A DNA stretch of 64,000 bases from Coenobita brevimanus (GCA_032717465.1 CM064657.1:25237319-25301318), one strand, 5' to 3'; positions 33,094 through 45,215 are shown, numbered from the stretch's first letter. The notes: a model not told the origin generated them from the sequence alone. Program-made: numbers and translations.

Positions 33094-33930
33094 CCGGTTG
33101 GCAGCGGTGTGGGATGTGAGGCGAGGCTTGGTTGGCAATTTGATGTTGGTCCTTGGTTAGGTGACAGTGTCCCTGCCCTCATCCCAGGGATGAGCTGTTT
33201 CGGTGTGGTCCGCAGCATTCCCATGGTGGCCTTCGATGCTTACGCTACCTTGTGTGTTCGAAACTTACCAAATTAATCACCAAGGCGAGAAAAGAGGGGT
33301 GTAATGGGGTTTATAAAAGCTCGCATTGCCTAGCGGCAAAGAGGGGATCCTATCTTTGGCTCAGTGGTAACGTGCTTGTGTATGAAGCGGGGGGGCCTGA
33401 GATCGAATCTCGGCCAGGACAGTGTTAATTTGTTAAGTTTCATTTCGGTTATTACAAGGGCACCTTCAGAGTGGCTACAGGCTGTCTCCTGACGAAGACG
33501 GGAGTGGCTGAAGGTTGTTTCCTGATTTCCCTCAGAGCGGCTACAGGTCATCTCCTTCAGGAGGGTTGAGTGGCTACAGGCTGTCTTGAGAAGGGCACAT
33601 TCAGAGCGGCTACAGGCCATCTCCTGATGGAGGCGGGAGCAGCTGCAGGCCATCTCCTTCAGGAGGGTTGAGTGGCTACGGGCCCTCTCAGGGGTGCTGG
33701 CAGGAGCTGGAGAAACAGCTCCACCCTGATGTTGGTTGGGGAAAGCTCACCCGGAAGGTAGTCTTGTATTCCTGCTATGGTGGTAGCAGGCGAGCTCCGG
33801 GTCATAGGGGCGCGCGGCCCAGGCAGACTTATGCCGTTGTTGTCCTGAGTCCTAGTGCGCTGTTGTTGCTCCTCTATGGGCTCCTTGTTGGGGTGTCAGG
33901 TCGCCCCCTGTGGCACTATACTGCATTTTA

Positions 33931-34051
33931 ATAATAAATCTATATAATATGTATCAATGGTAGGCCACGTTTTTTTGCCTTTTATTTACGTATGTTACTT
34001 TCAGTAGGTATACTATGTGACAGTGTAAAAGAACATTTGTTACATTATCAG
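33931..34051. other. Short spacer between D0 and D
   Basis: AT-rich, nothing recognised. Confidence 0.4.
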
Positions 34052-37000
34052 TGTAATGCTAGGTGTTTTAGGGTCGGCTTCCCATCCCTCTAACGCCTAG
34101 TGTGTAGCTGGGCTCTCTTTCTAGACTGGAGCTTGATCAAATAGGAGAGAGGCAGGACACAAACACTCAAGGCAACAACCTTACACGTGTATTAGTAAAT
34201 TCTACAGTGAAATGGGTAGATGTCACAAATACAGATATACTGGACAATTATAATTCTTAGGCCTAGAAATGGGTCATTAGTATCACGCAGGATACTACCC
34301 AGGTCAAGGTTGGGCAAGGTGAATAGCACTTAAGGCAGAGGTTTAAATACTATTACTGCAGGAAGTCCAAGTAAAATGCACGCTTCTGCCGCCGGACCCC
34401 CCACCCCGCTATGGAGCTGCAGCTCTATCTCCATCCCAGGAGGACACTACGATTGGCTGGGTGAATGCGACACTGGCCCAGAGCGAGATGGACTCAGCTA
34501 CGCCCTGACCTTGCGACCCTCTTCCCCTTAACCTGCCCAACCATGACGTCACAGGAATGCAAAACTACTTCTCGGCTGGACCAGCCCTCGTCAGGATCAG
34601 GGTGGGACTGCTCCAGCTACAGTCCCAGGCAGCGCCGCGGTAATGGCCATTGTACTTACTATGGAGGGAACGGCCATTGTACGTCCCTCAGGTTCCTCCC
34701 CCTGCAGCCCCGTGACGACGGCCACTGTACGCATTGGGGAAGGAACGGCCACTGTACGTCCTTCTGCTGCAGCCACATCTGGAGCCCGCCTTGGTGTGAC
34801 AGCCACTGTACGCACACCGACAGGCAAAGGCAGGAGGAGTGGAATCGCGACGATGGCCACTGTATGCGTCGGAGAGGGAACGGCCACTGTATGTCCCTCA
34901 TCCACTTCCTCCACCTCCTACGGGAGTAGCCCCACGGTAACGTCCACTGTACTTACTGGGGAGGGAACGCCCTCTGTACATCCCTCAGCTACTTTCCATT
35001 GGGCAGGCAGACCCGTGGCGATGGCCACTGTACTTACTGGGGAGGGAACGGCCACTGTACATCCCTCATCTGCCTCTCCCTCCTGCGGAAGCAGCCCCAC
35101 AGTGATGGCCACTGTATGCGCCTGGGAGAGAATGACCAATGTATGTCCTTCTGCTGCTACCCCAAGGGGCTGTGGAACCGCGACAACGGTCACTGTATGT
35201 GTCAGGAAAGGGATGGCCACTGTACGCCATTCGTCCACAGTCCCAAGGGTTCTCCCGGAGGAGAGGGTTCCTTGCATAGTGAACTCTCCACCCATAGGCT
35301 GCGCGGGATGCTCTTCTGTCTCTCCCTCCAGGTGTGGATCCCCGGAGGTGCTGCCATTCCAAGAGTGATGGCAAGGTCCTGTCGCTGATGGCGCGGTTCA
35401 CGCCCTCCAGTCTGCCCCTGGACGACACCGGATCCTGACAGACGCCCCACAGGCAAGGTGCTGCAGCCAACCCCTGACAGCGCCCGCACCTAGAGGCAAC
35501 CGCAGTCCCAATCCTCCCAGGGCCAGCCCCCGAACCCCAGGGCGGGACCGCTCTGGCCCCACTCACTGTCAGCCCTCTGCCAGAAGCAAGAAGTGGCAGG
35601 CCTGACTCCTGACGCTGTTTGGCCCCAGTCCCGAGGGCCTCTCACCAGGTCGAGGCCCGAGCAGGAAAGGGCCTCCCTGCTCCCCGGAACAGACACGCGC
35701 CCAGGCCGTGATGCCTCCAAGAGCTGTCCTGTGCCTTCTGCAGGAGGGCTCCCCAGTAGGTCTCCCTCCAACCCCCGGGCGCCACCTCAGTTAAGCCCAG
35801 ACCCCAGCAGCCCAGTGACGATGCCTCCAGATCCTAGTGTCGTGCTAAAGACTTAACAGTGACAGTGACTGTATGTGGTGAGACAGAAACACCACACATA
35901 AAGTGTCTCTACCCCAGTTTATCCAGAGTGCTGTGTGAATGTCTAAGCACCCTAGAACCAGAGTAATATACTGATGTGTGGCCAAGAGACCAATATACCA
36001 CGCAGAGTCCAAAGAGACCGAGTGTATGAACAGTGTCACCACATCTATGAGATATTCTCTTGTGTAGTAACTCAGGTGTAAGCACAGTGCCCATGTGATG
36101 TATTGTACCAATATTAATTAACCTGTCACTATGCCCCATCCACATTCAGTGTACCATTGTACATATATTGTAAGGAAGTTGAACTGAGGCAATAGATGTG
36201 TTAAGGTGTCCTGCCGATTTTTTATGCCCTGTTCCTTTGTAAGTGTTCTATTTCCAGTCTAGAAAGAGGACGACCCCGCTCAGTTGCTGGTGTCTTTAGT
36301 ACGAGAAGTCGGTCTAAAACACCCAGCATAACACCAAGTTTTGTATATTTGTGAAGTGGGTGGTACTATTTCACTGTTGGCAATTATTACTTTAACACTG
36401 GGGTCTGTGTATGATTTTAGTATGATGTGGCGTTATCAGATGGAAGCATATTCACTGGAATAGACCCGTATTTCACTCCTTGGCCGTGTTCACGGTTTCA
36501 CTGTTACTTTTATTCACTCCATCACTTTTATATTGTCACTGTTGCTTCTCTCACTGACTTCCTTTATATGGTTAATTCACTGCTCTGCCATCACGTCACT
36601 AAGTCACGGACACTGTGCTTTCACTGTCACTCCTTTTGGATCTGAGCGTCGTGGCGGTCATGTACAAGCGCAGCAGAGGTGATCCAGCCTCATTACTGAT
36701 GCTGCTGGGCTCTGCCAGGGGCCTCTGTGTTCAAGGGCCATGGGATCACACGTAGGGGCGTCCTCTCTCGTCTGGGGCTGTGGGTGGCGAAGGGCCCCGT
36801 GCTTTTAGAGCTTGGGGTGGGAGTACGGCCCTCAGGGCTTGGGTCAAATAACTGCCTGAACTTCTCGCTCAGGCGCCTAACAGAGGACGAAGATCTCTGG
36901 CGTGTGGGTGTAGGGAGGTCCCGCCCGGGGCTCTTGGGGGCAGTTTGGGGGTCCAAAGAGCTGCGGTCCCTGGTGCTCGGTGGCGCCGTCAGGAAGAGGC

Positions 37001-37874
37001 TGCGGCGCTGGCCTATGTCGGGGTCCATCAGGTGAGTCCTCTCCAGATCCGGCTGCAGGGAGAAGAGGCCAGGGGAAGTCATGGGGCCTCTCCAGTACTC
37101 CTCCTGGCTGGGGACTCCCTCTGAGCCGTAGGTTGGTGAACAGGAGTCAGCACCTGACAGAGGAGTGGCTACAGGCCATCTCCCTGCCATTGGGCCCGGC
37201 TACTAGCCATGGCCTTCGAGGGGAATGGCTACAGGCCGTCACTAAGGCCATGCTACTGGTTGTGGCCTGGGGAAGGGAGCAGCCACAGGCCGACTCAGGG
37301 GCACTTTCAGAGCGGCTACAGGCTGTCTCCTGACAAAGGTGGGAGCGGCTACAGGCCATCTCCTGATTTCCCTCAGAGCGGCTACAGGCTGTCTCCTGAC
37401 AAAGGTGGGAGCGGCTACACGCTATCTCCTGATTTCCCTCAGACCGGCTACAGGCCGTCTCCTTCAGTAGGGTTGAGCGGCTACAGCCCGTCTCGGAAAG
37501 GACACCTTCAGAGCAGCTACAGGCCATCTCCTGACGAAGGCGGGAGTGGCTAAAGGCCATCTTCTGTTTTCCCTCAGAGCTACTACAGGCCGTCTCCTTC
37601 AGGAGGGTTCAGCAGCTACCGGCCGTCTCAGGGGTGCTGACTGAAGCTGGAGTAACAGCTCCATCCCGATGTTGGTTGGGGAAGACTCGCCCAGAAGGTA
37701 GTCTTGTATTCCTGCTATGGTGGCGGTGAGCTGGCAAGCTCTGGGTCATAGGGGCGCGTGGCCCGAGCGGACTTATGTCGTTGTCACCCTGAGTCCCAGT
37801 GCACTGTCGTTGCTCCTCTGTGGGCTCCTTCTGGAGGTGTTAGGTTGCTGCCTGTGGCACTATACTGCATTTTA
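34052..37874 (-). repeat. 3' LTR of element D (interrupted by F)
   Basis: Minus-strand start TAAAATGCAGTATAG at 37874, end CATTACA at 34052. Minisatellite at about 37285-37645 (ETACSRS units). The C-terminal coding block (37190-36693, minus) has EEYWRGPM, LFSLQPDLERTHL, LFDPSPEG and TPLRVIPWPL. Confidence 0.88.
34372..36333 (+). mobile_element. Solo LTR F inside the 3' LTR of D
   Basis: Starts TAAAATGCACGC, ends CAGCATAACA, and is flanked by CCAAG (34367-34371 and 36334-36338). The uninterrupted site AAGTCCAAGGTTTATA exists at 52618 in the other D LTR. The LTR is related to those of E. It has a minisatellite at about 34640-35240 with core GGCCACTGTA, open in more than one frame, and the terminal hairpin at 36280-36326. 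No internal region is present. Confidence 0.93.
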
Positions 37875-38137
37875 CCACCGTCTTCTGGGAAAAAGTCACG
37901 TCCCTGTGACTGGAGGTGGTAAACTTTGGTGTTGTAGGTGTGGCAGACTGGCTGTAGGTGTTGGAGGAGGGCATGCCAGGCTGTGGTGGCTGAGTTCTCG
38001 TCTAGCTGCTCGTCACAGGTGATGAAGAGGGTAGATGAGTCGGTGGAGGAGCGGAGGAGTCGTAGGAGATGGTGAGGTCCTCACACTCGTTGTTACCATC
38101 CAAAGGGCGGAGGCCATATGGCTCATTGAATCCTCAT
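37871..38137 (-). pseudogene. ORF3 of element D, amino-terminal part
   Basis: The minus-strand ATG at 38137 lies exactly 267 nt before the LTR ATG at 37870. The reading resembles B (GPHHLLRLL, TLFITCDE, WHALLQHLQPV, VYHLQSQGRDF) but has three stops in its first 20 or so codons. No stop was noted across the polypurine region into the LTR. Inactive. Confidence 0.65.
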
Positions 38138-39400
38138 GGCATTAGGTGTTATCCTTTGTGCAGGGCTGTGTTGAATGCTGGGGATGGACGGTGAGTGTGG
38201 GGTTTTATGCTGGGGTAATGCAGCATGGGATATCTGGGGAGCGTAGGTGGCCGGGATTTGTGCCTGGTGTATCATAAGTGTGAGATGATTTAGGGAAGGG
38301 GTAGGGGTGTGATTTTGCGGCGAGGTGGGTGGGGTGGGAGAGTGGGTGTATCGGGTGGGTGGGCAGGAGAGGCGGCTGGAGTGTGTGATGGTTGTTTTAA
38401 GGGTGGGTGTTGGCAGTGATGTGGGTGTGCAGTGTCAGCGTGTGTGTGAGGTGCACGGGGCACACGAGGGTGGCTGTGGGGTGGTAGGAGTGTGGGCGGC
38501 ACAGTGTGGGAAGCGGGGTGTAGGGTGAGTGGGCGGTGGCATCATGGGGGCTTGGGTGGCGCAGGTGGAGTTGGGGGCAGGGGACAGGGCAGGCGGGGTC
38601 GAGTGGGCGTGTGCGGGAGGCAGGCTGGGAGATGTGGTGGCAATGGTGGGTGATGGCTGGGGCAGGGGTGTGGGTGGGAGATGCAGTGCTGGGCGTGGGA
38701 GAGGAGGCGGCGGGTGGTGAGGAGGTGGGGGAGCAGCGGGGAGTTGGTGGTGTCAGTGGGTTGTCAGGTGAGGTGCAATGCGGTGTGATGGAAGGTGAGG
38801 TGGAGGCAGTGGGGGAGGGGAAGGGAGAGAGAGAGATGGTGAGGGGGAGATGTAGCAATCGTAGGAGGTAGAGGGAAATGGCGTGGGGGTAGTGGGTAGG
38901 ATGGGGCGCGGGGCTGAGGCGGTGGGGGGAGGAGTGCGAAAAGGGCGCACATGCCGGTTTCGGAGAGTGCGGGGAGTGCCATGGTACTTGACGATCACCT
39001 GATGGGGGTTTGGGATGCGGATGATGGTGTGGGGCCCCGTGAAGCGCAGAGCGAGCTTGTGGGGGGTGGGGAGCTGTGTTATCATAACATTGTCGCCCAG
39101 CTTGTAGGGGTTGGAGGCGGTGTTGGGGTGGAGGTCCAGGTTGTTTTGGAGGTGGATTAGCCAACGTTTGAGATGGTGTAATGGGTATGGCGTGGGGGTT
39201 GAAGTGGGGGGTTACAAATGCTGTCGAAGGGGCAGGAGGAGGGGTGTTTCCCCAAACACTCATTCATACCGTGAAATTCCATCTTCTCGGGGGCAGGAGT
39301 TGATGTCCCAGTGCACGATTTTTACATGGGTGAGCCAGTCATCGTCTTTGGTTGCTTCTATCTGAGTGCGGAGTTGATTTATCAGCGTACAATGGTTTCG
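38138..39400 (-). pseudogene. pol: Integrase C-terminus and proline-rich tail of D
   Basis: 39085-38900 (minus) encodes the GPY/F-like module (FTGPHTIIRIPNPHQVIVKYHG, NRHVRPF). Beyond it the minus strand is C-rich and codes Pro/Thr/Ser/His-rich peptide to about 38300 in overlapping frames. Breaks near 39180 and 39290 separate the module from the catalytic core. Confidence 0.65.
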
Positions 39401-39403
39401 CCT

Positions 39404-39873
39404 TCATATGGCATTTCCTTGGGGCCAGTAAGGGGACGAGTGGGAGATGTTATAGCCGAATATGTGGGCCAGCTTCTCCCAGATCTTACTGGTGAACTCG
39501 GGTGCGTTATCTGAGTGGATCGCTTGCGGGATACCAAAGTACAGGAATATGTGCCAAATTAGGGCGTCGGCCACTGTGACAGTATGATATTCCTTCGCTG
39601 GGCAGGCTATGACAAATTTGGAGTATGTGTCGGCGAACGTGATCACGTACCTATATCCTGATTTCAGGGGCAAAGGTCCCACTTGTCAATCGCCAATAGC
39701 TGCCAAGGTTTGTGGGCAGTAATCTGGCTCAATGGACTGGCGGTGTGGGTAATGTCATTACCAAGGGTGAATGCTCGGCAGGATTGGACAATTTCCTTGG
39801 CGACAGAGAAAGGATTGGGCGCCCAGTAGGTGTCGTTAAAGATCTGCAGGAGTTTTTTCGTGCCCAGGTGCAT
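39404..39873 (-). pseudogene. pol: Integrase core of element D
   Basis: Minus-strand pieces hold the zinc-binding segment (MHLGTKKLLQIFNDTYW ... CRAFTLG, where one cysteine is replaced by Phe). The DDE core follows: the first Asp in LLAIDKWDLCP is next to a frameshift, then SDNAPEFTSKIWEKLA and WPQGNAI. Similar to A, C and E at most positions. Confidence 0.8.
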
Positions 39874-40111
39874 GCTGTTATGGGTGTGTAGGTGTCGGAG
39901 GGCGTCGGGGGCTAGGAGGATATGCCTGGACAGAGTAAGCAGGTGGTTGCCCTGGCAATACAGTTTCTTGAAAAGGTTCTGGGGAATCCAGGGGGGTTGC
40001 TCTTTGCGATGCCACTGCTGGAGGAGATCTGGCTCCGGCTGGGTGGCGCTGATGGGGAACCAAGAGAGAACGTCCGCGTTGGTCTGGAGTTTGCCGGGGC
40101 GGTACGAGATT

Positions 40112-41854
40112 TCATAGTTGAACTCCTCCAGGGTCTTGCGCCATCGGATGAGCTGGGCATTGTGGTATCAGACTGACGCAGCCACTAGGGGGACTGGTGA
40201 TCAGTGATGATGGTAACTTGGGTCCCTGATAGATATGTCCAGAAGTGCTCAACCGCCCAGATGATGCCCAGGCACTCCCTCTTGGTGGCAGCATAATTTT
40301 TTTCTGCCTGATTGAGGGTACGGCTGGCACAGGCAATGATGGGCTCGCGACCCTCTTAGATTTGCACCAGCACAGCGCAATTAGGGAAACGTCTGTGTAG
40401 AGCTGGAATGGGAGGGCATTATCGGGAAAGGCCACAATGGGGGCAGAAACGAGCTTATCCTTAAGTTGTTGGAAGGTGGCTCGTCTCTCGTCTGTCCAGA
40501 TGAATGGTTCTCCCTTATGGGTCAGGTCGTGGAGTGGCTTGGCAATGTGGGCGAACCCCTTCACAAAATGGCAGTAATAGGACGTCAGGGCAAGGAAGGC
40601 TCGAATCCCATGAACGTCTTGTGGTGGGAGTATGTCCGCGATGGCGCAGAGTTTGTCTGGGTCGGGAGATTGCCAGCCTGGGAGATAATGTGCCCCAGGA
40701 ATGAGACAGTTCTGGCAGCCAGGACACACTTGGTGGGCCAAAGTTTGAGGCCTGCCTGTCAGATCCTGGAAAACCCAGTGGAGGCACTGCAGGTGGTTGG
40801 CCCAGGTCTGGCTGAAGATTATGACGTCATCCAAGTACACAAGACGGATCTCCCTCATGAGGCCGCTGAGGATGGATTCCATTAATCTGGAGAAGGTGGT
40901 GGGGGCATTACAGAGGCCGAAGGGCAAAACATTAAATTCATGTTTCCCACTGCTGGTCGAGAAGGCGGTTTTCCCTCTGTCCTCTGGACGCACCGGGACT
41001 TTCCAATATCCTGACTGGAGGTCGAGGGTAGAGAACCAGGAGGTGCCGTGCTGGGAATCCAGGGAGTCGTCTATGTGTGGGAGTGGAGTGGCGTCCTTGG
41101 TGGTTACATCATTAAGCCGGCGGTAATCGACGCAGAACCGCATCATGCCATCCTTTTTCTTCACGAAGATGACGGGGGAGGACCAGGGGCTGGTGGAGGG
41201 GGAGACGACTCCGGCTTCGATCATTTCCTGTACCTGGCGGTCTTCCTCTTCCCGCTGTTTGGGGTTCTTCTGCCAGGATGGCTGCTGGATCAGTGGGCCC
41301 GTCATATGAATCTTGTGAGCCAGGTGGGAGGTGTGTCCAATGTCAGCTGGTCCCGCCACGAACAGATCCTGGAAATCCAGGAGGAGGCGGGGTGTCTGAT
41401 TGGTGAGTGGAGAGATGGTTGGGGATGGGGGGCAGGGGGGCTGGGGAGTGGGAGGGGGAGGGGACACAGGGCTCGGCTTCCTCCATCTCTCAGAGTATGA
41501 GCCCTTTAAGGAGGGTGAGGGGTGAGGGGACAAGGTTGGCAATCCGGACTGATGTGTGGTGAGGGGGAAGGAAGGTTGGGGGCAGAAGGTAGGCCGAGAG
41601 GGTTCCGGGTGGCAGGAGTGGGGAAAATAGGACAGAGGTTGAGGGGCACCAAGGCTACATGGTGGGGGGGAAAGGTGACGGCAGAGGAAATAGTGGGAGG
41701 AAAAGAAGGGGGGGTAGTTAGGGGGAGGGAGGGGGGAAATAGGGGGGGTGCAGAGTCTTCCGGCTGGGGCCATGGCGTGCAGGTACAGATGGCCCGAGGG
41801 GGAAGGGGGGGTCGGGTGATTTTCAGAACTGGAGCTGTCTGTTGCAGCAATCAA
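40112..41854 (-). pseudogene. pol: Reverse transcriptase (and start of RNase H) of element D
   Basis: The longest open pol reading in D, 580 codons. It runs from a proline-rich linker through LLLDFQDLFVAGPADIGH, FCVDYRRLNDVTTKD, FSTLDLQSGYWKVP, VLPFGLCNAPTTF, YLDDVIIF (catalytic pair intact) and RAFLALTSYY into RNase H (LYTDVSLI), where the frame changes. Between LQCLHWVF and ALTSYY the reading is partly out of frame (GRPQTLAHQ), so compensating indels flank the thumb. The remaining RNase H motifs (DHQSP-like, KRECLGII) lie near 40190-40290 in other frames. Confidence 0.88.
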
Positions 41855-42230
41855 TGGTGGCTCCTAACTTCTGCAACAGGTCCAACCCCAGTTGTCCATT
41901 GTAACTGCGGCAGGATGAGTCGAATACTATGAACTTAAGCTGGGTCAACACCGGCTGATGGGTGTCAATGCACAGGGCCCGTGTTTCCCCATGGAATGGC
42001 AGGGGGCCATCCTCCGCATCCACAAGGTGAGTAGCCGTTGGGAATAACCGGCCAAAGGTCGATTTGTGACTTTAGAAGTAGTAGCTATACAGGCAGGATC
42101 TGGCCGCTCCCGTATCGACCTGAAGTCTGGCTTTCACCCTATTCAACTTCATCTTGTGGTAAACTGGGGGCAGTATTTGGGGAAAGTGGCCCCTGCCACC
42201 GTGGGAAGGTGCAGGGGCGGTCCTAAAAAT
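41855..42230 (-). pseudogene. pol: Protease of element D
   Basis: Minus strand: PPVYHKMKLNRVKARLQVDTGAARSC with the Asp-Thr-Gly (42150-42080), then in another frame DGPLPFHGETRALCIDTHQPV and LGLDLLQKLGATIDCC (42023-41830). A frameshift near 42070 splits it. Confidence 0.8.
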
Positions 42231-43115
42231 CCAACTGTCTGGGGCCTCCTCCTTCTTCCTCCGGCTCCTGTTCCCGGGTTCGGTCTCCTCCGCAGGTGCA
42301 GGTTCATCCTCTGTTATCTCATTCTCTAGATAGGAAACTTTACGTTGGCCTGGGGTGGTGGTTTTCAGATGTGCAGCTTTCAACTGATCTCTGATATAAT
42401 GTAGTGGGCACCTGGAGCTGCATGCGGAGAACTCCCAGGGATTCACTAGGATGAGGTTGGGGTTCTCCCTGCGGCTGGGGCACCGATGGGTGGGGTGTGC
42501 CCTTGGTGGGCTGGGTGCTGGGGTGGGGCTAGTGCGGGGCATAGACGGATGTGGCTTGACTGGGGGAGCCGGAATATTTGTGGGAAACTTATTTACCACG
42601 TTGATTTGCTGGGGGTACAGGGCGGGAGTTCTGGAGGCAGCGTGTCAGTTGAACGTCCTTATCCATGTCTCCGGTCAGGTCTGATCGTAAAGTGCTCCTT
42701 GACCATGCTGGGGAGCACTCTCAGAAGAGTATTAAAGGTGTGTTGCTCCTGGGTTTCATCATCTGCCTCTGGGTAGGCAGCAGTGACCAGGCATCTAGCC
42801 TGGATTAAAGTGTCATCCAAGTTGCCATCGATAGTTAAAATATCCAGTTGGGATAGCACCACCATTTTACCTAGTGATGGAGTGATGGTTTGAATCACGA
42901 GTTTCGTGAAATTCTGCCAGGTGAGCTCCAGGACGATCTTGGGTGCTATATTAGCTGCCACTTTGCCCGGTAGCGGGAGTGTGACTGCAATTTTCTGCTT
43001 GTCATCCTTGAACCCGATATCTAGCAAAGTTTTAATAATTGCCAGGTATGTGTGAATGTCATACTGTTCGGGGTCGAATTTAGGTAATTGCACATGCGGT
43101 TTGGTTGCCAGTTTT
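42231..43115 (-). pseudogene. gag: gag of element D, start codon lost
   Basis: Homologous to A and C from VQLPKFDPEQYDIH onward, but the initiator is CTG instead of ATG (minus strand, about 43110). A frame change occurs near 42660. The C-terminal part (42599-42230) reads on in the same frame into protease because of an indel upstream of the TTTTTAGG motif (42233-42240), unlike A, C and E where protease is -1. Confidence 0.82.
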
Positions 43116-43154
43116 CCAGTATTTCCTGATTGCCTCTCTCATATGCCCAGGTCA

Positions 43155-43174
43155 AGAACCACCGCTGTCCACCA
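43155..43174 (-). other. Primer binding site of element D
   Basis: Minus strand TGGTGGACAGCGGTGG, identical to A and adjacent to the 5' LTR. Confidence 0.75.
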
Positions 43175-43380
43175 GTGTAATGCTAGGTGTTTTAGGGTCA
43201 GCTTCCCGTCCCTCTAAGAGTTTAATGCCTAGTGTATAGCTGGGCTCTCTTTCTAGACCGGAGCTTAGACAAATAGGAAAGAGGCAGGACACAAAAACAC
43301 AAGGCAACAACCTTACACGTGTATTACTAAATTCTACAGTGGAATGGGTAGATGTCACGAATACAGATACACTGGACAAT

Positions 43381-45197
43381 TAAAATGCCCGCCGCCGGAC
43401 CACTCACCCCACCACCGGGCCGCTACCACACCACCACCCCAGGAGGACACAACGGTGGGGCTAGTGACCCAGGTCAAGAGGGTCACCGGGACACTACTGT
43501 CCTGAGTCCCTTTTCCTTGCAACTACCCCAACACCAGGTGACCGGAAAAAGCCAACGACCTTGCAGGCGGGACAACCATCGCCAGAATTGAGGTGGGACT
43601 GAACAAGCTTCAGTCCCAGGTAACACCGTGTCGATGGCTATTGTTACCACCTCAAGGACAGGAGGCCCAAGGGCAGGAGGCCCAAGGCTACGTCCAGAAG
43701 TGTGCACCAGGGTCAGGGGACCCTTAGCCACTTCAAGGGCAGGAGGCCCAAGGCTACGGCCAGAAGTGTGCACCAGGGTCAGGGAACCCTTAGCCACTTC
43801 AAGGGCAGGAGGCCCCAAGGCTACGGCCAGAAGTGTGCACCAGGGTAAGGGGACCCTTAGCCACGGCCTTAGTATACACCGGAGAAAGCATTGCCTCTGT
43901 GCATCCCTCTCCCACTGTTCTATCCTACAGGAGCAACACCGCGCTGACGGCCACTGTACGTGGCGGGGAAGGAGCGGCCACTGTACACCCTTCGGTTGCT
44001 TCTCTACGGGAAGATCAGCTCCCGGCTACGGCCAAAGTACGTACCGGGGTAAGGCGACCCGAGGCTCTGGCTCCAGTACGTACCAGAGAGGACACAGACT
44101 CCGTGAATCCTTCTCCTGCTTCTTCCCCCTGTGGGAGCCCTTCGTCACCATCCGGGAGTGTTGCCTCGGAGGTGTCGCCAGAGTGGTGGCAAGGCCCGAA
44201 ACCAGACCTACCTCCCACACCTGGGAAGTCTCTGTTCCTGCCAGACACCAGACGGAGACGGTGCCGCAGCCCAACCCTGTCGGCACCTCTCCCAATAGGC
44301 AACCGCAGTCCCAGGACCCCCAGGCCCGACCAGCAGACTCCAGACGAGAGCAACCCAGGCTCCCTCACCCCACGGAGCCAGAAACAACAGGCCCGCCTCC
44401 TCCAACTGTTTGGCCTCAGTCCCGAGGGCCACCTCTCAGGTCGAGGCCCTCAGACAGGAGGGCCTCCCTGCACCCCACCAACGAGGCACCAATACGAGGG
44501 CCTCCTCTCAGGTCGAGGCCTCCAGACAGGAGGGCCTCCCTGCACCTCACCGACAACCAGGACCCGGGCAGTGACTCCCCTGCGAGTAGTGTATTGCCCC
44601 TTGCAGGGAGGATCCCCCTAGGGCCCTCTCCTCACGCCCATCCAACAGAGTGAACTCCACCCAGGAAATACGGGTAACATAGTGACGCCCCTTGTACCGA
44701 GAACAAACCAGGGGAAATAACACTAAATAGTGACTGAGTGAAGACCAATGTAAAGCCAATGACAGTTACTATTAGTCTATAAGAACTTGATACCCGGCAC
44801 CCTGTCTTATTTATAGTAGCATTTCCCCCACGGACTCTTAATCTTGTTTATTCCCCTTGCTTCCAACTAAATATATATTCTACCTAAAGATGAAATATGG
44901 GTATCAATACATATAGTTCATGACATTAGTGTACATGCATTATACCATGCATTAAGTGTGACTGTGCATTGTGGTGTCAAAGGCTAACTCTGTGTCCCTG
45001 TCTCCTGTATATCAAATATCACTCTGTGTTGTATTGTAACGGTGTAGAATTAAAGCAATAGATGTGTTAAGGTATACTGCCTGGTTTTTATGTCCTGTTC
45101 CTTTGTGGATGCTTTACTTCCGGTCCGGAAAGAGGACCCCGCTCAGTCGCTAGTGCTTTTAGGACGAGAAGTTGACCTAAAAACACTCAGCATAACA
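43381..45197 (+). repeat. 5' LTR of element E
   Basis: Starts TAAAATGCCCGCC, ends CAGCATAACA. Tandem units of about 66 bp (core GGCAGGAGGCCCAAGGCTA) at about 43650-43860, one copy more than in the 3' LTR. The ORF3-equivalent frame from 43385 stops at 43589. Terminal hairpin 45151-45192. Confidence 0.93.
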
Positions 45198-45198
45198 C

Positions 45199-45215
45199 TG
45201 GTGGCAAGCGGTGGT
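45199..45215 (+). other. Primer binding site of element E
   Basis: TGGTGGCAAGCGGTGG one base after the LTR; tRNA-Leu-like. Confidence 0.72.

Larger units (their letters stand above)
32936..33456 (+). mobile_element. Small non-autonomous LTR element with tRNA-like LTRs, copy 2
   Basis: LTRs 32936-33093 (158 bp) and 33300-33456 (157 bp), internal 206 bp. The LTRs run TGTAATGG...TTACA. After the 5' LTR comes TTGGCAGCGGTGTGGGAT (PBS-like), and before the 3' LTR the purine run GGCGAGAAAAGAGGGG. A direct AGGG flanks the element (32932 and 33457). Joining the flanks recreates a normal minisatellite junction like that at 33586-33600, so the insertion is precise. There are no coding frames. Internal sequence near the 3' end (CTTACCAAATTAATCACCA) is shared with copy 1. 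Confidence 0.92.
31639..33930 (-). mobile_element. Solo LTR D0 (B/D family)
   Basis: A single LTR on the minus strand, starting (minus) TAAAATGCAGTATAG at 33930 and ending CATTACA at 31639. Without the nested element it is about 1767 bp. Flanks ATTAT (31634) and ATAAT (33931) differ at one base. It contains the ETACSRS minisatellite and the conserved C-terminal block, and lies exactly 5 bp from the end of element C. Confidence 0.85.

Noticed and set aside
34465..35388. A host zinc-finger or repeat protein in solo LTR F
   Set aside because: The Cys/His-like pattern comes from a GGCCACTGTA minisatellite read in one of several open frames; it is LTR sequence.
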